A stretch of DNA of 64,000 bases from Brachionus manjavacas (taxonomy: Eukaryota; Rotifera; Eurotatoria; Ploima; Brachionidae): the NCBI GenBank assembly GCA_019054805.1, contig JAHQIY010000009.1, positions 2,728,001 to 2,792,000 on the forward strand, given 5' to 3'. Positions 21,082-29,601 of this stretch are shown here, in pieces (the stretch's first letter is position 1; each line of letters opens with the position of its first letter). Both the position numbers and the translations under genes were made by a program. The notes below the pieces were generated by a model. It was not told the DNA's origin. It saw only the letters and a program-made list of their open reading frames with translations, and did no database searches.

Positions 21082-21437
21082 GGGGTTGTGAAGTTCGTTT
21101 CAATTCGATCATTTCAATTCAGAAAAATTTGAATAACTTTTTTACTAAAAGAGATAATTCAGTTCTGTAAGATGCTTAATTATAAGCAAATTTGCTTAAT
21201 GCAGTAAAATAAGTCTGCAAAATACTCTGCAATTTTCTGCATTTTGCACCCCATTAAAAAGTATTCCAATCAAGTGTGCAATTACATTGCAGAGTTTTTG
21301 CATATATATATTTTTGGATTAACCAAAGTTGCTTAACCATTAAGCAATTTACAGAACTAAATTATCTCTTTTATTAAAAAAGTTATTCAAGTTTTTCTGA
21401 ATTGAAATGATCGAATTGAAACGAACTTCACAACCCC
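21082..21437. mobile_element. MULE-type MITE with perfect 9-bp target duplication
   Basis: 356 bp with terminal inverted repeats of nearly 100 bp (GGGGTTGTGAAGTTCG at each end, about five mismatches across the arms). Flanked by ATCTTTTCT at 21073-21081 and 21438-21446. The loop contains repeated TGCTTAA and TGCAGA words. Inserted into the LINE fragment, so it is younger than that copy. Confidence 0.85.
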
Positions 21438-21479
21438 ATCTTTTCTTTAATTTATTTTATTTTTTTTTTTTTTTAATTC

Positions 21480-21517
21480 TGAGGGAGCTCAAGCTCGGTA
21501 TAGAAAAAAAAATAAAT
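21480..21517 (+). repeat. LINE 3' stem-loop and tail
   Basis: GAGGGAGCTCAAGCTCGGTA followed by A-rich AATAAAT. Hairpin GGGAGCT/AGCTC. Belongs to the fragment beginning at 20640. Confidence 0.5.
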
Positions 21518-21796
21518 ACTCATTAGCTGAGAGACTTGAATCGATTGAACAAGCTGAAATCAATTATAGCGAACTAGCAATTAAGGAAATTGCTGAATTG
21601 GAAACAAAAATGACAACCAAAATTCCCAAATAACAGGTAAACTGTCGTTACAGTCCAGTCAAAAAAGTATGCATACTCCAGTTTTATCAGTCAATCTTAA
21701 TATCGATTCTGAACAATAAACCACTCAAATTTGGAAAAATTAAGGGATCAATCTAAAAATTAGTTAAAATCCCTTTTTACCAATGTTCAAACAAGT

Positions 21797-23170
21797 ACAG
21801 TAGTTCTTCGGTATAACGAGCAAGTTGGGCGAAAATTTTTGTGCTCGTTATATCGAAATCCCATTGAAAAGGATGGGCAAATTTTATTTTTTATTAAAAT
21901 TTGAATCGATTGAAACATAAGCATACTTTTCAAAATTCAATTTTTTTTCAAACGTCCATATTTGCTTGAAATCATCGATTTCGTTACATTCGCTCTCTAA
22001 ATCGCCATTAAAACCAGCTTTTCGAAAACATCGTTGAATTGTTAGTGACAAGACAATTCTTTGAAAATTGAAGCATTCATCCTTGACTTTTGATTGTGGC
22101 GATAATATACGGGCAGATTAGCTTTTTGAATTGACTCGACGATGACTCTACAACATCTTGGGTTCGCGGAGTGAGATATCACAAGTGGTTTTAATTTTTC
22201 ATTGCCTGACATGTTGCAAGTAAAAAGAATTTAAATTCGATCTTTTGCAACTTTAACATCGTCGGCCTTCATATTCATTTACACGTTTGTTTTGTTCGGC
22301 AAAGCTTTAAAAAATAGGGCGGTTTCGTCGGCGCAAATAGGGTGAAATAAAAAATAGGGCGGTCATATATCATCGATCGCATAATCTTTAATCATATCAG
22401 GAAGAACATTTGAAATCCAATTCTGAACGCTCCCTTGGTCGACCAATCCAGCCTTGCCTATCGTGGTTTTTAACGAAATTCCATTTCTCTCTTTAAACTT
22501 GCACAGCCATCCACTACTAGCTTTGAATTCACGATGGCCTAACATTGTCGCAAACTTTAGAGCCTGTAGTTGAATTTCACTGCCACTAACTGTACAATTA
22601 CTGTATTTTTGAACTTGTTCAAACTAAAAAAACACTGATCTATCGACGTCATCGTAACTTGACAATTTAATTCGTTTTTTTTTCGGGGCCGCATAAATTT
22701 TTTTCGTAGTGTTCTAATATTTTTGCCTTCGACGAGAGAATTGTTGATTTTGTCGATGTGTTTACGTCGTATTCTTTACAATGTGGAGTGGTAGTTATTT
22801 TTTGATCGCAATGTTTTTTTATAATTTCTATTTTAGTCTCAAGCGAGATACACTTTCTTTTTTTTGAGCAAGTTTATCTGTCATTTTTTTCAATTAGATT
22901 AGACAATCAAGTATTTTCAGTTATTTATATTCAATTATAAAAAGAAAATAAATAGTTTTATTTTTATTTTTTTTTAATCTTTTTTCTTAATACACAGGTG
23001 TGAAAGTTTTTTTTTCAAGCTCGTTAGGGGAAGTTTTTTTTCTTGAGAAAATGATTAAGCGGTCTTTCAAAATAAGCTCGTTTTATCAGGTTTTCGTTCT
23101 ATAGAAACTCGTTCTATCGAAAACATTTTTATATCTTTTTGTATTGCTCGTAATCGGTTCCAGGTAAAAT
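21797..23170 (-). mobile_element. pogo/Tigger element, decayed
   Basis: The left end after TA reads CAGTAGTTCTTCGGTATAACG, a typical pogo/Tigger terminus, with CTCGTTATATCGAAA just inside. Diverged CTCGTT(A/C)TATCG words recur at 23060-23120 near the right end. Between them lies a minus-strand Tigger transposase relic. The exact right end is uncertain. Confidence 0.65.
22060..22810 (-). pseudogene. Tigger/jerky-type transposase (CENP-B HTH plus DDE) relic
   Basis: The minus strand reads, in order, an N-terminal HTH region, MLGHREFKASSGWLCKFKER (CENP-B/Tc5 HTH, 22545 and downstream), a linker, CADETALFFKALPNKT (first catalytic Asp of the DDE domain), then NMSGNEKLKPLVISHSANPR. At least three stops or frameshifts separate these, so it is dead. 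Family assignment is firm; the exact subfamily is not. Confidence 0.75.
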
Positions 23171-23189
23171 GTTCGTTACTAAGAGTGTG

Positions 23190-23742
23190 AGCAAATCAAG
23201 CGCGTTTCAGAGTCCGACTAATCACAAACACCAGAGTCGAAAAAACTAAAGGATCTAGCTAATGATCAAGAAAACAGTAACCTTAATGACGTATTTCAAG
23301 ACAACAATATTGAACTCAAAAGGGTTCATCTCTTTGCCAATGAATTAAAAATAGATTTGAATGAACTATGGGTTGATAAAACGGAGAATGGCTTGAAGGT
23401 TATCAAAGCGGTTTACCAAGTACAAATTCACTGCAGTCTTCTCATCAGAATCGTAACTTTAAACAGTGATAACTGGAAATTAGGTGCCTGCTCTTGTTGG
23501 TACTGGCTAAAAAACTACTATAAATTGTTATTTTTTTTAGAGAATTAATGAACTTCAATAATATTGGCATGGATATCCCTCTTAACAATAAACCAATACG
23601 GGTTGCGAAGAAAAAAACAGGACACTGTCTTCAATTAAAACCGTCAGACTGTATTCAAGAGAAAGGGGCGCTATTTTTGAGCCTGAATAATCCTCAAATG
23701 ATGAGGAACCGCACTCAAGACCAGCCAAAAAACAAAAGATAA
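23190..23742 (+). pseudogene. Unrecognised coding-like stretch beside the pogo element
   Basis: Open frames at 23357-23548 (63 codons, read-through leftwards to about 23280) and 23548-23742 (64 codons) have mixed, protein-like composition (LKRVHLFANELKIDLNELW; IPLNNKPIRVAKKKTGHC). A similar coding-like stretch (ERLESIEQAEINYSELA) sits left of the pogo element at about 21530-21640. They may be halves of one older element split by pogo. No family recognised. Confidence 0.25.
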
Positions 23743-23770
23743 ATCTGCCATGTTTACAATAATAACTGGG

Positions 23771-23815
23771 TATTATGAAAAAATGAATTATGAAAAAATG
23801 AATTATGAAAAAATG
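23771..23815. repeat. 15-bp tandem repeat, three units
   Basis: Unit AATTATGAAAAAATG; units 2 and 3 are identical and unit 1 differs at its first base. Confidence 0.8.
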
Positions 23816-24561
23816 TCTCTTTTTTTGTCATATTCTAATAAATAAAATTAAAAAATATAATTTTTATTGTTGATTATAAATTTTATACCATTATTATTGA
23901 CTTTGTCGAATTAAATTAATTTTACTAGATTTGTGAATTAAAAAAATTAGCGCTCAAAATTAAAAAATGAAAATTTTTAAAATTTATCTAATTATTTTCT
24001 TATGGCTGCATATTAACCCGTCATATCAGTAATTAAATTGTCATTTGAAAATAAATAAATCGTCAAATAGATAATTAATTTAAAGATTTTAACTAATTAA
24101 CAGTTTAATTATTTATTTTAATTTAAACTAACAATCGTCTAATCTACAACATACCCAAATCGCTAAAACCAGAGCTCCGACCAGCAACCCATTAAATTTT
24201 TAAATTACAATCAATTTTTTTTGTCGATTCAATAAAATTGATATAAAGGCATTATATTTTTCCATTTCTAAATTGCATGAAAAGTATTAAATTTAAAGAT
24301 TTTTGTTTCAAAAAATAAAATTTTTTTATATTCTATCTATAAAGGAATTCACTTAATTAAATTTTTTTTTTTTTTAATAAATTTTAAAAATTGATGAAAT
24401 GATTCTTTATTAAAAATTGAATTAAAAGACCAAAAATACACTTTTAAAATAAAAATTATTTAGTCATTTAAATTTTTTAAAATTATAACTTAATTCTGCC
24501 AATTTGCAATCATTTTATGGAAAAAAAATCTTGAAAGGAAGAGGCCAAATCCGCTCATTTC
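23816..24561. other. Intergenic, nothing recognised
   Basis: AT-rich spacer between the nested transposons and RSPH14. No ORF or repeat noticed. Confidence 0.4.
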
Positions 24562-24575
24562 GTTACCATGACAAC
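24562..24575 (+). promoter_or_regulatory. X-box (RFX site) upstream of RSPH14
   Basis: GTTACCATGACAAC fits the RFX consensus RYYNYY-N(1-3)-RRNRAC with a 2-nt spacer and sits 72 bp before the ATG, the usual distance for ciliary genes. RFX factors drive core cilium genes across animals. Confidence 0.65.
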
Positions 24576-24646
24576 CGATAAACTATTAAATTTAGATTTT
24601 AAAAATTAAGAGAAAAAATAATTAAAACACACTGTAGCGTATTAGA

Positions 24647-25774
24647 ATGGCGAACTGTTTGATACCAGATCATTATCCGAACCAAATTGACATAACACGT
24701 ACTCCTCTAGCATTTGGAGACCGTGCAGTGCCGCGACTAGTACCAAAACCATTTTTTTTAAACACAAGTCTATTTTCTTAATTTTTAGAATCGGGAGCTT
24801 CAAAATCAAACAACTTTGTTGACAAGACAAAGAGCCTTGAGATCACTATGTGACTACATGCATGACCCAGAACACATTGCTTCTTGTATTGAGGAAAACA
24901 TACCTGATTCCTTAAAAGAGCTGCTAAGCGACTCGGACGCTTTCTGTCGCTACAAATCAGCCGAGTGCTTGTACGTTTTGAGCTGTAATTCAAACGGTAG
25001 ACGTGCCATTGTCGACCAAGGCATTGTCAAAAATTTGTCCGTTCTTTTTGATGACAAAGAAGTGATGGCTCGAAGAAACTCGCACAAAGCTGTCGAGATG
25101 ATTTCCGAGTTTTCGTTTGGCTCTGAAGGAATCGTCAATTTAAAATTGATCAAAACTCTAGTTGACAAATTGAAGACCGAGCTGGACGACATTAGAGACT
25201 TAATTTTAGATACTCTTCACTTTTGTATGCAAGTAGACACAAGTCAGGCTCTGGAGGCTAAGGCGATGGAAGTTTTTACCAACTTGTTGAAGCACGAATC
25301 CCAAGCAATAAGAGCTAAGGCAGCACGTGATATTTTCGATCTGAGTATTCCTTTGGAGGGAAAAAATGAGGCCTTAAAGCTGGAGACCATACCTTTGCTG
25401 GTAAATCTTTTAAAAGATCAAGACCCGACTGTTAGATGCAAAGCTGCTCTGGCCATCGAAGCTATTGCTATCACAACACCTGGAAAATATGGGTGCATTA
25501 AAGCCGGAGCTGTTCCATCTCTAGTTGCGTTAATAGATGATAGTCTAAGTGAAATGAGAGTCAATGCGTTAAAAGTTGTAGTTTTATTTTTTAAGGAAAA
25601 TTTTTATTAAAGTAATTTTTATTAAAGGCGATATCGTGTTTAGCAGAAGCGCCTGAAGGCAGGAAAGTTCTTTTTGAAGATGTGGAAAAGATTAAAAAGT
25701 TAATTGATGATCCTGTGCCGATTGTGTCCAAGCACGCAGAAATTTCTGTTCGAATTATTACTTGGAAGCCTTAA
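24647..25774 (+). CDS. RSPH14: Radial spoke head 14 homologue (armadillo-repeat protein)
   Basis: Three exons: 24647-24739, 24789-25574 and 25628-25774, both introns phase 0 (49 and 53 nt), giving 341 residues against 348 in human. The N-terminus (TPLAFGDRAVPRL then LLTRQRALRSLCDYMHDPEH) matches RSPH14 closely, and LVNLLKDQDPTVRCKAA and SCLAEAPEGRKVL show the armadillo/HEAT helices that fill the protein. It belongs to the radial spoke of motile cilia (also known as RTDR1). The splice sites were chosen to keep the family alignment continuous at RL-NRELQ and LK-AISCLAEAPEG. The X-box 72 bp upstream supports ciliary expression. Confidence 0.92.
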
Positions 25775-26130
25775 TTTTTTTTTATTTATTCATATATTTT
25801 ATATTAATTATTAATTAATAAAAAAATTGTACAAAAAAGAAAAATTTAGCAGCTTTTTATTTTTGGATAAATAAATAGATTAAATTTTTCATTTTATTTT
25901 TGAACAAAAATAACTTTAATTAACATTAAGACTAGTATTTAGTTGGGTATTAAGCCAAAATTCACTTTGGGTATTAGAAAAATTAGCAGAGTGCTTATAA
26001 TATTTAATGAGTGTTGATTAAAATAACCAATTAGTTAAAAATTTAATTTAGGTGTAAAAAATTCAAATCAGTAAAATAAAATAAAATTGTAAAAATGGTA
26101 ATTTATTAAGAGTATTATTTAATCTTTAAC
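25775..26130. other. 3' flank of RSPH14
   Basis: AATAAA-like signals near 25817. Nothing else recognised. Confidence 0.4.
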
Positions 26131-26258
26131 ATGGAGGTCTACAATCACGAAAGAGCTCATAGAAATGGGAATGACATGAGGAGAAGCAAAGTAAAAGACA
26201 AAAGAACGACTTAAGTGGAAATCAAAAGTAATGACCCTATGTTGCACAAGGAGTGAAT
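26131..26258 (+). pseudogene. LINE ORF2 C-terminal relic
   Basis: Reads TWRSTITKELIEMGMT, then EAK, then KERLKWKSKVMTLCCTRSE, with two in-frame stops. This is the C-terminal 'TW…A.DR.KW…' signature of RTE/CR1-like LINE polyproteins. Upstream RT is absent. Confidence 0.5.
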
Positions 26259-26419
26259 AAGGAAAAAAAATTATTTTATTTTGGTGAATTTATTAAATAA
26301 AACATTTGACAACGCCGATAATTCAGAAAAAGTATATCAAAAAAATGGTCAAAATGAACCAAATATGATAGAGGTGTAGGTTCAAAAGTAGCTTATCGAT
26401 TCAGAAAGAAGTAAATCAT

Positions 26420-26512
26420 CCATTAATAGCTAAGTCAGTTCACATCGGACAAAAAAGAAAGAGAGGCAGACCTACATTAGCAAAAAAAGCATTTGTTAGT
26501 GAAAAATTTTTT
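26420..26512 (+). pseudogene. MULE C-terminal relic
   Basis: Reads VHIGQKRKRGRPTLAKKAFV, the basic GRP-containing tail of MULE transposases. The catalytic and SWIM parts are not visible upstream. Confidence 0.45.
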
Positions 26513-27459
26513 TCTGATTATTTTTGTATTTATTTATATTTTTCTCAATAATAATAAAAAAATTTTTGTTAAAAAATAAATACCCAAAAAAATTTTATTT
26601 TAGCATACAAATAATTAATATAAATATTCATTTAATGATAATCCATTCTAAAATAGATTCATTTAATAAGTTTAACAAATGATAGTTTGACATCATGGCA
26701 GAATTATTCTTATCTTTCCATTACAGTACATTTCCTAGAAAACTTTGCATTCAAATCATTTGCTTTGGATTTAAAATGTTTGACTGAAAGTCACCGTGAA
26801 TTTGATATTTGATTCTCTAAAAATCTGATTTTTGTTTTCATTTTTTCTAAAAATCTAATCAAATATTCGAATTATTGAATAATCGAATAAAAAAATCAAA
26901 TTTTGAAATATTCGAATAAAAAAAAAAAAAAAATATATTAAAATACAGATCGAATCAAATGTTTATAATAACAAAAAATACAAAAAAATGACTAAAGTTA
27001 TATTTATCACTAAAGTAGTTATAATTAAGAAGGATTTGTATTAAAATTTTGAAAAGGATTTAATTTCAAAATGAATAATTTTAATTTCGCTTGTTTTATT
27101 AAACTTTAGTGAATTACTTCAAATATTATTAATTTCAACTAATTTTTCAACTGTATGACTATTCGATTATTCGATTATTCAGCTTTTCGGGGAAATAATT
27201 CAGAATAAATTTATTAAGATCTCTCTTTGCGTCTAATTTACCGGATTCCCTAAACCGGGGCTGCGCCTCAGACTCCATTCAATCCCCAGTTTGTTTAAAG
27301 AATCTCAAGACAAAGCTCAAAACGCCTAGCGTCGCCTTTCGCTTAGTCAAACTATGGTTAATTTAAGGGTTAATTTTCTTTAACTAAAATTCTACCGGAA
27401 ATTATTTGAAAATTTAACAATCATTTAATAGTTGAATAATCGAATAATCGAATAATTGG
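26513..27459. other. AT-rich spacer with ATTCGAATAATCGAAT words
   Basis: Words such as GAATAATCGAATAATCGAAT and their inverse occur near 26870-26930, 27160-27185 and 27430-27460. Between the last two, 27240-27300 holds a GC-rich hairpin-like CCGGGGCTGCGCCTC. It may be a small foldback element or another LINE 3' end. No ORF. Confidence 0.35.
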
Positions 27460-27778
27460 TAAATATCGAATTTTGTCCATGACTGGTATCTCCTTACGTC
27501 TGTACTTATCCAGTCTGTTCTTGAAATGGTTGACGGATAGGGATTGAACGATCTCTTGGGATAGGGCGTTCCATGGCATAGTCACTCTATAAGTGTAAAA
27601 GTGCTCTCTCAGTTGGCTGCTGGCTGGGAGTGATCGGACAAAGCTGCGCTGGTTGGAGCCTCTTCTTGTTCTACCTTTGACTTTGACAGACGGGGCTATG
27701 TGCCAGTTCACCATGTTAGTGCCTGTGTAACATTTATAGAATTGAATAAGATCACCTCTAGTCCTCCTGTCCTCTAGG
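27460..27778 (-). pseudogene. CR1/L2-like LINE C-terminal relic
   Basis: The minus strand reads LEDRRTRGDLIQFYKCYTG, then the open frame to 27421 with TRRGSNQRSFVRSLPASSQLR, YRVTMPWNALSQEIVQSLSV and NHFKNRLDKYRR, the usual ending of CR1/L2 reverse transcriptases. Only the C-terminal ~105 residues remain. Confidence 0.65.
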
Positions 27779-27888
27779 TATTAAATTCAATATTTGAATT
27801 TTTTAAAATTCGAAAACTGATTTCGACTTCTTTTAAAATCGATTAATAAATTCGAATTAATTAGAATTCAAATAATTAATTCGAATTT

Positions 27889-28059
27889 GAGACGCATTCC
27901 AAAAAAAAGCATTCTCATTCCGTTCCAATTATTAAATTCCATGTTACGATTCCATTCCGTTCTATTCGACTATCATTCCATCTTAGGTAAGAATGTTTGA
28001 ATAATTAGATGGGACGGAATGGTAATGGAATTAGAATGCTTTTTTTTGGAATGCGTCTC
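27889..28059. mobile_element. Small foldback element (27-bp perfect inverted ends)
   Basis: 171 bp. The first 27 bp (GAGACGCATTCCAAAA…) are the exact inverse of the last 27. ATTCCGTTCC-type words repeat inside and just to the right. No coding sequence. Superfamily unknown because no clean target duplication was seen. Confidence 0.6.
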
Positions 28060-28104
28060 CATTCCGTTCCCTTTAAGGAACGGAACGTTTCACTTTTGCA
28101 AGAA

Positions 28105-28250
28105 CCACTGTAGTTAAAGTATCTAGGCTTATTAAAGAAGAAATTGGTTGTTTTACTATCCGTTGCATGGGACATATACTCCAGCTAATTGTAAAAAAAA
28201 AGTATTAACTGTAACTCATTCCAACCTTGTTTATTTGATTGAGGACGGTT
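28105..28250 (+). pseudogene. hAT-transposase-like relic
   Basis: A short frame reads VVKVSRLIKEEIGCFTIRCM then GHILQLIVKK, resembling the 'C.AH.LqLiv' segment of hAT transposases. Too short to be certain. Confidence 0.35.
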
Positions 28251-29048
28251 AATTAACAAATACTTATTTTGGTTTTAACATTATTTTAATTTATTCTTTT
28301 GTTTTTTATCGGAAAAAAAAATATTTATTAATTGAGGAGTAATGGAGCTAGTCCACCACAGTGTTTAATCTGATTTATGTAACATATCAAGTAAGAGAAG
28401 TTTTTATTTTCATCAGCTAAATATTTTTTTCTCAATAGCTTACGCATCACACTCCTTTTCGCAAAAATATTATTAAATTTTTTTTGATCATCGGTGACCA
28501 TTTCCGTCGCTAATCAAAAGGATTGTCGAAAGCCAGTCAAACTGTCTGTATATCCGAGTTAACAGCAATTGAAAAGAATCTTTTTTTAATTTTTTATTTT
28601 CAAAAATTCATTACAATGATTAAATATTTATTTTTATTAATTTTGTAGCTAAATAAAAAAAAATTAAGAATATCAAATTTAATAAAGTTGAGACTTGAAA
28701 CAAATTAACTTTTAGACATAGACTCTAATTGAACTGTGAATTTTAAATTGAGCGTTGTTTTAACAGGCTCGAAAGCCTAAAACAATGTAAACAGAAAAAT
28801 TTGTCTAAGGATAGGAATAATTGGGATAGATCAAGAGTCAACTGCGACACCAGAAAATGAAAAAAGCTCTAAAAATTAGGCTAAACAATCTCGAGATTTA
28901 TCATTCAAAAAAAAATGTAAGTGCTTTCTTAATAATTTATTATTAATCTACTCTCAACAACAACAACAAAAAGACTGAAATGCCAATCTAACACCAGGTT
29001 AATATTTAAACGAGTTTGTTATTTCAAATCGCATTGTTACGGTCCGAG
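28251..29048. other. Intergenic upstream of the giant coiled-coil gene
   Basis: AT-rich, no clear feature. Its right end contains the promoter of the gene starting at 29158. Confidence 0.4.
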
Positions 29049-29062
29049 GTTGCCATGACGAC
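29049..29062 (+). promoter_or_regulatory. X-box (RFX site) upstream of the giant coiled-coil gene
   Basis: GTTGCCATGACGAC fits RYYNYY-N2-RRNRAC and lies 95 bp before the ATG at 29158, in a locally GC-richer patch. Same spacing and arrangement as at RSPH14. Confidence 0.6.
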
Positions 29063-29157
29063 CGTAATTAATAAAGCAAAAAATTCGAACAAAAAATCCA
29101 TTCAAGCTAACGTTCGCACTAAACACGAAAACTAAAATTTCATAAAATTTTCAACTA

Positions 29158-29601
29158 ATGTCGGACACATCTATCAAGTCGAGCAGCTCGAGTCGCAGCG
29201 TAAGCACAAGCATGCAGATGCAGGGCCTAATCGACGAGTTCAAGCTCTTGTACCACAATAAGCTCAAAAAGCTTGATCTTCAGGAACCCCTAAATGAAGA
29301 AACGGTGAGGTTAAAGTGCAAAACGTTGGAATCTTACGTTAAAGACCTGCTCGAGCAAAATGAAGTACTCGTGCAGACCATTGATGAATTGGAAAAAGAA
29401 GCCAATTGTCGGGTCTCTAAGCTAGAGGGCAAACTGCAAAAGTCCAATGCACAGGTCAAAATATTGGAAAAAAAAATCAATCAGTTGAATGTAAGCATTG
29501 AGAGTTATGAGAGAGAAATGCGCCACAAAAATGACAATATGATTGTGGTACAAAAAGAGCTCGACCGGCTTAAGGAGAGCTATGCCGAAGCAGTCAATAC
29601 T
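29158..29601 (+). CDS. Giant coiled-coil gene, exon 1
   Basis: 148 codons. Starts MSDTSIKSSSSSRSVSTSMQ, a Ser-rich head, then a predicted helical region with KCKTLESYVKDLLEQNE and VLVQTIDELEKEANCRVSKL, the least repetitive and most recognisable part of the protein and therefore the best probe for orthologues. Ends …AEAVNT before GTAAGT. ATG at 29158 is the first in-frame Met. Confidence 0.88.

Larger units (their letters stand above)
20640..21517 (+). pseudogene. LINE ORF2 C-terminal fragment, interrupted by a MITE
   Basis: Coding similarity from about 20655: IGSILDFSFPCLN, then KKIQVIQNSAVRSILKL and FNKLNLNTVSNRLFELSERYV, the region after the RT domain in Jockey/CR1-like LINEs. The frame continues to 21072 and is then interrupted by the MITE at 21082-21437, which supplies the last codons of the open frame (stop at 21170). 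A GGGAGCTCAAGCTCGGTA hairpin and A-rich tail at 21480-21517 mark the 3' end. The RT catalytic part is missing (5' truncation). Confidence 0.65.
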
